Shown here: piece after piece, positions 11,400-23,299 of the stretch
Position numbering within the stretch: position 1 is the stretch's first letter
Layout of the letters: every line of letters starts with the position of its first letter
From: Epiperipatus broadwayi
Lineage: Eukaryota > Onychophora > Udeonychophora > Euonychophora > Peripatidae
Length of the DNA: 64,000 nucleotides
Assembly: GCA_028023455.1 (NCBI GenBank)
Contig: JAQFVV010006295.1
Location: 188,001-252,000 of the forward strand
Direction: 5' to 3'
Notes under the pieces: generated by a model
The model's database searches: none
The model's input: only the letters and a program-made list of their open reading frames with translations
Told to the model about the DNA's origin: nothing
Position numbers and translations under genes: made by a program

Positions 11400-11715
11400 A
11401 AAAAAGCTGGTGCAGTTATTAAAATTAGAAATGTCATATGGAGTGTATGAATGAGTTTTACAAAGAACTTTATTATAATAAAGATCAAAAGTAGCATTTA
11501 TAACAACAGTATCAGTTGAAATGCTATATAAGTTAACTGTAAAAATGACCCATGTTAATAAATTCAGGAAGAATAGAGAAGCTCCAGGAAAAAATGGAAT
11601 AGTAAAAATATTTTAAAAGAAAATAATTGGAGAAATAAAAAAATTGTTGGCAAAATTATACATAAAACATCTACCTGATAAGGATATACCAGAAGATTGG
11701 AGAATGCAATAATAA
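11400..11715 (+). pseudogene. LINE (non-LTR retrotransposon) RT remnant, N-terminal part
   Basis: Broken + strand frames read YKELYYNKDQ (about 11460-11490), then NKFRKNREAPGKNGI (about 11555-11600), then KLLAKLYIKHLPDKDIPEDW (about 11640-11700). These match the non-LTR RT pattern ...NGKAPGxDGI...LxxLFNxCLxxxxIPxDW. Stops interrupt the frame. Nothing of the endonuclease or of the YADD block follows, so this is a short internal fragment. Clade (CR1, RTE, Jockey or other) not decidable. Confidence 0.65.
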
Positions 11716-13630
11716 AAATTTAAACTGAGATCATATATATGTATTCACATTCTGATTATCCTATCTCTTTGTTCTTAGAAAATTAGTATCTGATTAATAC
11801 TTATATCTTATTTGTGTATATTTATCTCTCTTAATTAAACTTGATCATAATAAGGAATGTTTTTTTAGTAAAATAAAACTTAATGATTTAGCATACACTC
11901 AAACATAAATATAAACAGTAAGTTTATATGTATTAAGTTTATAATTATTAATAGACTATATTACATTCTGTATCGATTTTCCTTTTATAAGTATAATCTA
12001 TTTATAATTTTCTATATTGGTGACGTCCTAGAAATAGCTTCCATTGTTATGAGAAATTTGATATCTTTTATTTCAAATTTCATTTGGTTGAGGGTTTTTT
12101 TTTTCCAATAAAATTAGATATAATGTTACAAAATAATTTTTTTCTATAAAGTATTAAAATGTATGAAAATATTTAATTTTGATGATTTTTTTTTTTTGCT
12201 TGATTAAAGTTATCATTTTAAAACTGTATTTTAAAATTGAAAGGGGGGTGGGGAATATTTTATTTCAAAGTTGTTTTTTGTTATAATGATCTATTAATTT
12301 CTCCAGCTATGCCTTAACAGAAAGAAGAACTGATAGTTGTTTGTGCTAATTGATTGAGTTGCTCTTTTTTAAAACCTTTCATTCTATAAAGAAATTTTTT
12401 CTTTAATCAAATTTGTTTTGTATATTTTGCTTTGGTTGAAAATAATTTGATAAGTCTTATTCCAATTGTCTCTTTTGATATCTTTTAAGACTATGATTAA
12501 CATTAAGTTTTAATATTGAAAAGGAATTCTATGGAAAAAACTGAAGAAAAATGATTTTTAAATATAAATAATGACGATGCATTACAGGTAAAATTTTGGT
12601 GTTGAATTTTAATATGCTGAAAAATAAATAACAGTAAAATTAATAAAATACAGTTCATTCATGTGCTGCATGTATAGTATTTGGAGCAAAATAACAATTG
12701 ATGCATTGTTTTATAAATATATAGCTTGTTTAATAGATGGCGCTATTCTTTATTATTTGTTTTATAAAAATTTAAAATTGTATTTTCTTCTTCAATTAAT
12801 TGATAAAATTTTAAATTCTGCTAATATTACAAACCATTATAGCAAAAAATAAAAAGCAGTTATACATTTGAATTGCTAAGTAAGAAAATAAAAAAAAATT
12901 TGTTGAGAAAATTTAAAAGCAGGAAAGATTGAATGTACTATGATAGAGAAATTTGGTGGCATTGGGGAAAAAAAAAATAGACTAATTTAAGAATGGGACC
13001 AAAACTAAGAACATTTGAAGGACTTTACTCTTGTTAGGTGTAATCTATAATTTAAAGAAAGAAGAAAATTGAAATAAATTTAGTAAAATAATTATAAAGT
13101 TAAAAATCAGCTAAACTTTCATAAAATAGTTCCTATTATAAACTTTTTATCTTTTTGTACAAAACTTGTTTTTAGAACAAACCTCTTTCAGTTATTCTTA
13201 GATTAAAAAAAAAAAACTCTTTCATTAAAACAACAAAAATCAAAGCAAAAATTCATGTTTAGTAACCATATCAGCAGAGGGGGTGTGATTAAAATGTTAT
13301 GACTGTTACCATGGGTACATTATGCTCAGAATAGAAATGGATTGGCTACAGATAGCTTTTTAATGCTCAGAAGTCATATTTTATAACTGTACAAGGCTGT
13401 CCCTAAAAAATACATTATACAGATAGGTCCTACTTACATACTTAAACTGCATTTTATTAATATTATATATAAATAATATAAATTATGGCACATATTTAAA
13501 AAAAAGTTTTGAATACTATTATTTCCATAGTCATAACATTTATGTATATGTAAAATATTCTTAAAATATTATATTTTATCAAATGTTTTACTCTTCTTTC
13601 AGTATATATCTTCTTTATATATTGATTAAT
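11716..13630. other. AT-rich non-coding DNA, nothing recognised
   Basis: T-rich and A-rich sequence without coding pattern, RNA gene or repeat border that I can support. Short open frames here have no recognisable motif. Confidence 0.5.
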
Positions 13631-13635
13631 TTTAT

Positions 13636-13866
13636 AAAACAAATAAATCCTCCTTTAATCACTTTTACAATGCTATATTTTATTTTTTCTTACCCAGTCT
13701 TACAGTTTTGATTGACAAAGAAGCTTCTTCAAAACTAAAATATATAAATATATAAATTTTAGCTCTGAAGAAGATTGGAGGTCAGTCAAAACTATAAGAT
13801 TGTCAAATAAAAAATAAAATATAGCATTGTAAAAGTGATTAAAAAAAGGATTTATTTATTTGTTTT
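13636..13866. repeat. Foldback of a PLE-like terminus with decayed hammerhead cores
   Basis: Left arm 13636-13742 and right arm 13743-13866 are reverse complements with several differences; shared blocks include AAATAAATCC, CACTTTTACAATGCTATATTTTA and CAGTTTTGA. Near the centre the + strand has CTGAAGA (13765-13771) and then CAAAAC (13785-13790), where a hammerhead would have CGAAAC, suggesting CpG decay. A related piece lies at about 28925-28950. The insertion looks like two copies joined head to head near the ribozyme core. Confidence 0.65.
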
Positions 13867-16800
13867 TAAAATATTATACTGTTAAAAGTTTAGCAATCAT
13901 TAGGATTAGTGGTATGCAAAAAAAAAGATATCTTTTAGTACCAGCAGATTAATTTTATTTTTTTTATCTATCTTTTAAATGAAAAAGAGAAGACAAGACT
14001 ATCTATTTTCATTCTGTAATAGAAAGTAATATATCTTTCTCATATTATTCATATTTAAATAATATTTGAAATACAGGCACTCGTCATATTTGAATAATAA
14101 TTTAACAGTGCAAAAAAACATGAATTTTATTAATTATAAATTTTTTATTATTGAGCATCCAGTATTTTAAATATTATTAGAAATATAATATTTTAATTAA
14201 TATATCTTTTTTTACTTATTTAGAAATTAAGTATAGATTTAATAAAAATGTTATTAATATTTTAATATTCTGTAAATATGACCATTCAAGAAAGATGCAT
14301 TTTAAATAAAGACTTAAAATTTATTTCACCTTATATTTAAATCAGATTGTTACTAAAAGTTGAGAAATTTGCTATTCCCATAATGGGAAATGCTTCTGCA
14401 ACTAATTTAACACTTTGTTTCATCCATGCTATTTTGTTACTGTTGCTTTAAATTGCTTGTGTGATATTTTTTACAAGCCATATCAAAACTCATTGCTCAA
14501 TAGGAAGAAAAATTTATGATAAACATTTGCAAGAACTTATATAATTTAAATATTATCAACAGCCAAATATGATTTTTCTGCAATTTTTTCACATTAGAGT
14601 GAAATTCAACATACATTGTATAATGTTTTACCATCCATTACTTTTTTTTATAAGCTTTCCAAATAAAATGAATAAACATTTTAAAAAATTATAAACAAAA
14701 CAAAATTTTAATTTTCTAATTCTCATTACTATTGCTTGTCACTGTGATCCAACATAATATCATTTAAATATTGTATTTTTTTTTTTTGCATTTTATTTAC
14801 AACATATTTCGCTATTATTTGCAAAAAGAATGGGTATATATATATATAATTTTAATGCCATAGTAATTACATAATTAAAGTGCTGAAATGTAGGTTTTTT
14901 TTTTTCTCAATTATAGTATTAAAAAGTCTTTTTCATTTTTTAATTAAAGTTTGCTTTATTGAATTAATTTAAGCTTTTATAAAAGTCTCTTAAATTCAAT
15001 TAAAATATTCATATGTATGCACAAACAGCCAAAAAAATATCGGCTTCCTCCACTTTTTGTTTTAAAATCGACTTTGATAAAGTAATATGATAGAAAGAAC
15101 TTTCTAATTTAAGAACAAAAAAAAACCCATTTTTTTTAAATTTTTTTAATATTAGCCTATTGGTTATAGTTACAGCAGTCTATTTATTTATTTTTTAAAT
15201 TGTTAGCTTTTCCTTAATATGAAAAAGTTTCCTTAATCAGATATTTGTTTTGATTCAACATTGTGCATATGTAAATGTAAAATATAAGATATTGATCAAT
15301 TTTAAATAAAATTAATAAACAATTTAAGATGTAATAAAATTTATTTACAGCACAAACTACTTCTCTTTTGTTATAAGAACCCTAATAATGATAAAGTTTA
15401 TATAAGGAATGAAAACTAGTTTGATACTGTAAATAAATTGTATTTCAGTTTAAGTCGCTTCTTATCATCTTTATTTAGAGTTGATTAATATTTTATAATG
15501 AAGGCAACATTATGGACAATTTAAAGTTTGAAAGTTGACTATCTGAAACAATATGTAAGTGTATATATTATTTGTCTATTTTATTAATTATTAAGAATGG
15601 ATATACTGTACTAATTTTTAAATTAAAATATATTACAGATGGGTGTACATTTATATGTATATCTTAAGATGTTTATACTGTGTATTTTTTAATGAAAATA
15701 ATACGTATTGTAAACACAGCATTTAAACAAAACATGGATTGCTATCTGCTAATTCATACATAGGATGTCTTGGAACAAAATATAGTGGATATAGGGATTC
15801 CACTTTATATTTGAATTTTCTTGATTTATCAACATATTGTATTACCAAAACAACCTTGATCATTTATATTTTTTATAAATCTTCACTGAATCTGAAAATT
15901 GTTCATACACAATGAAGTCATAGAAGTAAAGCAGTATACTATGTAGTAAGAATAGTTCCATAGCTATAGGTAAATTTTAGTTCTTTGTTTCTAACCTTCT
16001 CTATCTCCCTTCCACACTATTTTTCTTTCTTAATTTTCATTCACAACTGATTACATATTTTTATTGTAGCATGAAAATCTTTTCCCAAACATCAAAATAC
16101 TCTATTCTCTTTTTCAATTATTCATATCTTTGTGATTTTATTTCTTTATTTTAACAATCTGAAATTATGACACTGGTGAAGATTATCTACAGTCATTGTC
16201 CTATAATTGTTATTAAATTTAGTATGTACATGAATTCTATTGAATTAATAGTTTTACAGTATTGTAGTGACAAGTCTGAGAGTTATGGATAGAATGGTTT
16301 CATATACACTGAAACAATATAGAAATAACTTATTGCAAAACTTCTCTGTTATTTTTTATCAGTGATGAATACGTTACTCAAATGCAAGAACTAGTTGTCA
16401 ATATGGATAGTAAGTGGGAAAAAAATAATTACCTAGAATATTTGAAGTATTTGTGGGTGAAAGAAGCCTTATTTTCTGCAAGATTGCAATTAGATTAACA
16501 AGTTAAGCAAGATATGATAATGGAGGAAATTTAAAAATAAACTTCTAAATAGTCATAGCTTTTGATTAGATTGTAGTTCTTATATATAATCATGTGATTG
16601 ATTGTTTTTAGCTTCATTTTTGGTTCATTTCTATAATGAATTGATTTACGTCTTACTTATTGTACTGAAAAATGTATTTTAACATATAAAATAAAATAAA
16701 CATGATATGTATATATTGCAACATAATATTTTGGTATGAATACTATCATGTTAGGTAAAGTGTGAACTGTTTAAAAATTTTCTTGATTGTATATTTTATA

Positions 16801-19170
16801 ATAGATAGGTAGATCAAGTGATAGATTTAAAACCAAAGGTAAACTACCATAAAGTCAATATGCAAAAGCTAATCTTAATTTTTTTTTTAAGACTTTAAAT
16901 ATTTTTTAAAAAATAAATGGGAATGAGATTGAAGTCGGACAGCACCAGCAAACAAATGTGCATTTTCTTTATAACAATTAAAAAAAAACGATTAGTGAGT
17001 TGTTTAGCTATGGCTATAAACCATGTAGGCACAGAATAGTGTTTGTTGAATAAGCAGTAAGTGATGCCATAGGTAGTCCAAACATTATTAAATTATAATA
17101 TTTACAACAAATTCAAAACCAATAAACTGTCTATTAAATCAGCGGAAATGCTAGTGGTTACAAATATATAAAAAATTTATTACATATACATATAAATAAA
17201 TGTGCATGCACGTGTATAAATAATATTCACAAAATTGGAAAAGTGTGTTAGAAAGACCATCAAAATAATTCACTGAAAAATCAGATAATTAAATGTTTAC
17301 ATTTAGTAAATGTATGTAAAATAATATTACAAAACCTAATAAAATTATTGACATTGAAATTTTAATGAGTTAATAATATTTATTGACAAAAATTTATTAC
17401 TCTAATGAATTTAAAAGGGGGATAATTGAGATTATAAAAAGAATATGTATTTATTTTATTTTTTGTAATAAGTTGATGTAAAATATTCTATTTTTGTTAT
17501 TTTGTATTTCAAAATGATTACAGGTTCGCACCAATTGAGGGAAAATCCTAAAATCTTACCTAATTATTTACTGTACTATACAAACTTCCCAGAAATCTAC
17601 AATAAAGCAAGATGCATTGTAAGAAAATTTTACGTCATCTTAAAAAACTTATCCAGCAAATTTAAAATGAAATGACTTCTTTTAGAATTTTCAATGCAGT
17701 CAGTACCCAGTCATGTTTTTATCCAAAATTCCCATATTGTACTGACCTAAATAAAGCTGGCTGGGAAGAGCACATTACCTTGGTAGTCTGTTCTAGGCAG
17801 GACCAGGTCTCTATTCTGTTCCAATAACATCAATGGATATATGCTAAATTGAAATGTAAAAGGAAAACAATGCATGTATATTTATTTTTAATCAAGAAAA
17901 TCTGAAATTTGTAATATTGAAAATCTATTAAATTTGTCTAAAGGATTATATTGATAAATTATGTCTCTTCACTTGTAAAAGAATATATTTTTAATGTTTG
18001 GGTCATTAAAAATTGTAGTCGTTACTGCGAGATTTTATCCAACAAATGCAGCATTTGGTAAACGATTACAGAAATGCCTCTTATCTGAAAATAAATAACA
18101 TATTGCTAGTCAAAAGAAACAAATAGTTTCTTTAAATCATCATAGGAACAAATGTAGTAAAGTGATCTGCATATAGTTGTTAAGGTGTCATTTGAAGATT
18201 TTTCTTTTTTTTATATATGTATGGCCATCAAAAGAATTGAGAGAGATTACAGATATTCCAAGATAAGTGTTTAGTATTAGATGATAGATTAATTCAATTG
18301 GGATTATTTTGATCTTCAATAAACTTGAATAATTGTGCTACATATAGTTAAATTTGCTGTTGTTCATGAATCCTATTATTGATAAATTTGGAAATGTTCG
18401 ATATTGAATGCCATATAAGCTGTATTTGAACAATGTGTTATTTATTTGTGTTTTAATTAAAATATTAGAAGGTTATTAGAGTAATAAATGTACCAAATCT
18501 GACCCTATAGCTCTGGTGGAAAACAGGTAGTATAGTTAATATTCAGTATTTAAAAAGGTAAAGTGTGACAGATAAGGGAGAATGAATATATCTTAAATCT
18601 TATGTGTTGGAGAGAAATTGGTGTTTAACTATTACTTTTTTTATATTTAAATATAAATACTAAGTTATATTTTATCATTTGTTAGTTTTAAAGTTCCTTT
18701 CTCAATCATGTTTGAAAAGACCATCTTGAGTAAGTAATAAAATTTTTCAGAATAAAGTCTATTTATATTTGGCTCTGAATATTAAATATTAAAATATTTG
18801 CTAGGAATAAATTTAAAGTTGCGGAATGAGATTTGCCCTTGTGTTATAATTCATATACCATTTCCCTTAGCATGGTGAGAAAATATTAAACTACTTTCTT
18901 GCATATGCGTTATAAAATAAACATCACAATAACAGAGTTTGAATTCGAACTCAAGTGGATGGAGAAAGTGATCTACGTATTAAGAATTAAATTTATAATG
19001 GACACTTTATCCTATTATATATTCAAGTAAAAGTGTAATAAGACACTGCAATCAATTTCCACCAACATGTATGTTATATTGCCACACACATATCATGGTT
19101 GTATATACCAGAAGTAGCAAAGAAGCAATATACATTTAGTTTTAATATTTGCTATTATATGATGCTCTCA
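13867..19170. other. AT-rich non-coding DNA, nothing recognised
   Basis: Long AT-rich stretch with homopolymer runs. A B-box-like GAGTTCGAATTC is seen on the - strand near 18940-18955, but no matching A-box. No coding pattern or repeat boundary could be supported. Confidence 0.45.
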
Positions 19171-19179
19171 CAGCACACT

Positions 19180-19404
19180 ATGCTTATTATAAAGCCACAA
19201 ACAGATCCCTCGCACACATCCATCTTCACGCAGCACAGTACTTTCACAAAGTACCCCAGCATTCCAGACAACCCTCGAGTCATGTGCAGGGAGCGCCACG
19301 ACTTAAAGAGAAAGATTAAAGAGGCTTATTTTATTAACTTGGACTGTAATTCCATGAACAAAAGAGATACATGTTACACAATTTCCAAAAAATGGCAAAC
19401 ATAA
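19180..19404 (+). pseudogene. PLE endonuclease C-terminal remnant
   Basis: The open + strand frame ends in RVMCRERHDLKRKIKEAYFI, then NLDCNSMNKRDTCY and SKKW. The RKIKEA block followed by a LN/MN-(K/R)-(E/D) segment and a final SxxW is the usual C-terminal tail of PLE GIY-YIG endonucleases; compare RRKFKEA at 4.7 kb and KRKIKEA at 43.55 kb. Base composition is clearly less AT-rich than the flanks. The GIY-YIG core itself was not identifiable upstream. Confidence 0.55.
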
Positions 19405-19993
19405 TTTGCATACACTTTGCATTTCTCATAGCAACAGTTTTAGCGCAATAAACTCAAACAGCCAATTATTTTTTTATTTTTTTGCATTTATTCGCTTGCT
19501 TTACACATTTATTATTTTATTTGTGTGAAATATATATCGCATATATCTTAATAATCACATGAAATAAATAATTTTGATAATTATCTTGGTACAATTTAAA
19601 TTCAGGTCATGCTATCACCCTGCTAGTTCATTTAATGTTACACTTAAATATTTTATTATAATGGTTATTTGAACTTAGGAAATTAAAGGTAGAAAATGTG
19701 CCTAAAACCCCTTATTTGTATATTTATTTTGACAGTAGTAAATGTTTATTAAAGAAAATCCCTGAGGTAAATTAATCTGATTAGCCTTAATAAATGATTA
19801 TAAACACCGAGATTATATAATTTATGATTAGATAAAGTAAAATCATATAAGCCTGAAATTATTTAACAATATATAAGTAATTGTTAAAGTAATAAAGTTT
19901 ATATTATATTTTGAAAGTATAATGGTAAAAATTCAAATCCCTTAGAAATTATATGTTTATACTTATTGTTTATTTCATTTAGGATATCTGGAG

Positions 19994-20668
19994 TGCTACA
20001 TCTAGCTGATCTAAGAGTGCACTTCCCACTAGTATAAATCACTACTAACAGTTAATATTTAGATAATTTAATATTCGAGCCTTAATAGTGTTTTAACTAT
20101 TTATATATACAATCATTTAACATATTAAGACCCGAAGGCATACATAAATAATAATGTAGATCAGTATGACCTGTATGAGTCCCAGCTGGCTCTTTCCACG
20201 TTTGGAGGCCAGCTCTCCCCATTTGAAGACACCGTGCCATAGGAGACAATCTGCTCCAATATATATGTTCATGTATACAGGTGAAGCTCCAAGAATCAAG
20301 TGTTTTATTGTTCATCAAATTAATACTGAGGCATTCTTTGTTCAATCCCTAAAGTTGATTGGCTAGTACTCCTGTCCATCCGCTCAGGTGATTCTTCATT
20401 TTAATCTCCATACAAGAATTTACATCGTTATCTTTCTGACTTTAATTACCAAGTTATTTTTTATAGTTTTTTTTTTTTTTTTTTAAAGTGTCATAGCTTC
20501 ATTTTAGAAAATAATTTTTTTTTAATCTTAAAGTTATAAATCTTTTACTTATTAATTTTAAAAGAATAAGTCTTTTAAAATTCTTTAATTTATTAAACTT
20601 ATTACTTTTTCTCTATATACGTTTATACCTATATATGTACGTACATTTAAGCATACACATGCATATTA
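19994..20668 (-). repeat. 3' LTR of the Gypsy-type element
   Basis: The left-hand LTR is 675 bp and aligns along its length to 22581-23294. Next to it on the internal side the - strand reads TTGGAGGAAGTAA, a plausible polypurine tract for plus-strand priming. The inner end reads ATTA where the partner has ATCA. Divergence between the LTRs is obvious by eye (many substitutions and indels), so the insertion is not recent. Confidence 0.88.
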
Positions 20669-20849
20669 TTACTTCCTCCAAGTTCAGAGATGAGGTTTTA
20701 ATCTCTGAACTTATTACGAGTTAATAAGATATGTGGGTTTTTTTTATCTTTTTAGCATGCAGTTGTGAATTATGTTTCAGCTCACTAGGTGCATTCTCAG
20801 AAAATGTAGTTGTTTGAAAATCACAATCATTTTTTATTTTTCATATCTA

Positions 20850-20915
20850 CACTAATATCTGGCCATCAGACATGACTAAGCGCTAGTTTTTGCTTTGCCG
20901 ATGTCTTGCAGACTA
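20850..20915 (-). pseudogene. Retroviral-type integrase remnant
   Basis: The - strand reads KQKLALSHV, a stop, then WPDI. This matches the end of the integrase zinc-binding domain of Ty3/Gypsy elements (xMKxLARSxVWWPGID), with the first Trp replaced by a stop. It sits between the 3' LTR and the protease region, as expected for pol order. Only this short motif is recognisable. Confidence 0.5.
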
Positions 20916-21545
20916 TTATGCAGCTACTTTATTATATGCTGCCTACACTTGACTGGAATCAGCATACAGTCGCCTTTCATAATGCAACCTTTGTGTACCA
21001 ATAGTTGCTTCCAGGAATTCCATAGTTATTTGTGAAGAAAACTAAGACATTTCTTTAGCCAGTCTTCTCGAATCTGCTTCATAATTCATTGATAGCCATT
21101 GTCTTCGGCTGTCCAATGAGCTATAATTTTATGTTTTACTAGTATGCCTTAGTATGTTTTTTCCTTATGTTTCTGGCCATCATGGATCTTTTCTGACCAG
21201 ATTTTGTTAATTACTGGCTGCTAGAAAGATTTTTCTCTCTGAGTATTTTTATTTGATCCAAATTCATATTAATCCCCATAGAAAGTTTTTTTTCTGTCAG
21301 GGCTATTAATTTTTTTTGTAATTGTTATTTTTACACCCATTTCACTGAATTAGTTTCGTCCTAATATGGGGTCGATATGGGGCATGTAGTACATATAATG
21401 GTAATACATTAATTTTGCCATTACTTCCATGTATTGGCGCTTCAGCTAGACCTTTTATTCTAATGATGTTACCATTCATATCTAATGTCTTTAAGTTAGT
21501 TTTTTATCTAATAGGTCTTTTCCTACACTTTGAAGTAACAGTATA

Positions 21546-21857
21546 CTATTTGCAGACTGATATCAATGATACTCCGCTACCATTGTCAACCTTTATTGAT
21601 ATGGGCTGATCACACAGCTTTAGTTTTAACATAATTTGATCATCATAGATGGACATTTTTTTAATATTGGTATGCTGAATTACCTGGCCCTGATATGAAT
21701 GTTTATAACTCTTACTTTTTTTGTTGGGATCATTACGTTTTTCTTTGCACATTTTTTCCATGTGCTCTCTTTTTTTACAATTATTGCAGCTTTCTAATTT
21801 ATGAAAAGAATTGGTGGCTTTGTGGCCCTTTTTCCCACAGCAAAAACATATAAACAC
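21546..21857 (-). pseudogene. Gag zinc knuckles and protease of the Gypsy-type element
   Basis: The frame begins with CFCCGKKGHKATNS, a CCHC zinc knuckle whose last Cys is Ser, followed by an intact one, CNNCKKREHMEKMC. Further on IKVDNGSGVSLIS is the retropepsin active site, with Asn in place of the usual Thr/Ser of D-T/S-G. The protease frame continues downstream past a stop into LDMNGNIIRIKG. Nucleocapsid plus protease in one frame is typical of Ty3/Gypsy gag-pol elements. Confidence 0.85.
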
Positions 21858-21893
21858 AGTTTTGCTGTTAGCACTATTTTTATTACTTTTTGA

Positions 21894-22507
21894 TCATTCT
21901 TTCTTTACGGTTTTATAAACATCTGTTTGCGATTTGGTATTAATCTCAGCAAATTTTTGAGATTGCTCAAGCACGAGTTCATAAGCTACCCCATGTTTTA
22001 TAGCCTCTTTATAATTTAAATCGCTAATGGCCAATAATTGTTGTTGTAAACTATCATTATATATACTTGCAAGTAATTGTTCCAACAGGACTTCATCTAG
22101 GAAAGATTCATAGAAGCAATTTTTTGCTGGATTAAGAAGAGCACTATCGTAATCTTTTATACCTTCATTCCAATCTTGGTTCCGAGCTTAGAATTGCAGT
22201 CTAGAAACATGCCTCGGGGGTTGGGGGTTAAAATGGTTTGACAAACAATCTTCAGGAGTTAGAGATTCAGTGAGTCTGTTGGCTGTTGGGGGTTAAAATG
22301 GTTTGACAAACAATCTTCAGGAGTTAGAGATTCAGTGAGTCTGTTGGCTATTTCAATAACTGCTTTCCCAGCAATGCATAATAATGAAGCAATCCTATAC
22401 TTATCATCTTTAACTTTATTAATGAATAAATATTTTTCTACTTGTTGAACATACAGGGTCCAACTACTTGTCTTACTGACATCAAATTCACCGATTGCTA
22501 CTTGCAT
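21894..22507 (-). pseudogene. Gag capsid region of the Gypsy-type element
   Basis: Two fragments are visible. The first (22507 leftwards) reads GEFDVSKTSSWTLYVQQVEK and DDKYRIASLLCIAGKAVIEI, the usual Gypsy gag start (FDxSxxxWxxYxxRxExYF...K...LLxxxG). The second (22085-21894) reads LLASIYNDSLQQQLL and later YEL. Between them a 65-bp tandem duplication (22221-22285 and 22286-22350) changes the reading frame, since 65 is not a multiple of three. The duplication is nearly exact and therefore later than most substitutions in the element. Confidence 0.8.
22221..22350. repeat. 65-bp tandem duplication in gag
   Basis: TTGGGGGTTAAAATGG starts at 22221 and again at 22286, and the copies match through GAGTCTGTTGGCT. 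It is a frame-breaking tandem duplication within the retrotransposon. Confidence 0.9.
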
Positions 22508-22580
22508 TGCCTAGTCTTTTACCTCAATTTAACCATTATTTTAATTAATGGTTCAAACCAAGACTGTGACTGCAACAATT

Positions 22581-23294
22581 TGCTATGTTTAAACTAATCT
22601 AAGAATGCACTTTTCATGAGTACAAATCACTACTAACAGTTAATATTTAGTTAATTTAACATAAGATACTTAATAGCATTTGAACTATTTACATATATAC
22701 AATCATTTAACATAATAAGACCTGAAGACATACATAAATAATAATGTAGATCAGTATGACCCATAAGAGTCCTAGCTGGCTGTTCCCACATTTGGAGGCC
22801 AGCTCTCTGCACTTGAAGTCACTGTGCCATGGGAGACAATCTGCTCCAATATATATATTCATGTGCACAGTTGAAGCTCCAAGAATCAAGTATATTCTTG
22901 CTCATCAAATTAGTACTGAGGCATTCATTGTTCAGTTCCTGAAGTTGATTGGCTAGTATTCCTGTCCATCCGCTCAGGTGATTCTTCATTTTAATCTTCT
23001 TACAAATCTTTCTGAAGTTATTTTTATAGTTTGTCATTTATCTTATAAAGGAAATCTAACTCGAATTTCTTTAATTATTTTATTTCATTAACGATGTATT
23101 CTACTCTTATTAATTAGACTGATATTCATTTTAGAAAATAATCTTTTTTCTAATCTTAAAGCTATAAATCTTTTACTTACTAATTTAAAAAGAATAAGTC
23201 TTTTAAAATTCTTTAATTTATTAAACATTATTTTTTCTCTCCATAAGTTTATACCTATATATGTATGTGCATTTAAACATACACATACATATCA
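22581..23294 (-). repeat. 5' LTR of the Gypsy-type element
   Basis: This right-hand LTR is the partner of 19994-20668. Immediately inside it the - strand reads AATTGTTGCAGTC, which resembles the TGGCGCAGTC-type primer-binding site of some Gypsy elements (tRNA-Ser) with mismatches. The gag frame starts about 75 bp farther in. Confidence 0.85.
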
Positions 23295-23299
23295 TGGAG

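Larger units (their letters stand above)
19994..23294 (-). mobile_element. Ty3/Gypsy-type LTR retrotransposon, internally deleted
   Basis: The element is 3.3 kb with LTRs of 675 and 714 bp, each starting TG and (right copy) ending CA when read on the + strand. The 5 bp TGGAG occurs immediately outside both ends (19989-19993 and 23295-23299), a clean target-site duplication. Internal - strand sequence encodes gag, zinc knuckles, a retropepsin-like protease and a short integrase remnant, but RT and RNase H are missing or unrecognisable. The internal region is only 1.9 kb, so this is a deletion derivative. Confidence 0.92.

Noticed and set aside
20097-20366. Open frames on both strands at 20.1-20.4 kb and 22.7-23.0 kb
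   Set aside because: They lie inside the two LTRs of the Gypsy-type element, in non-coding sequence.
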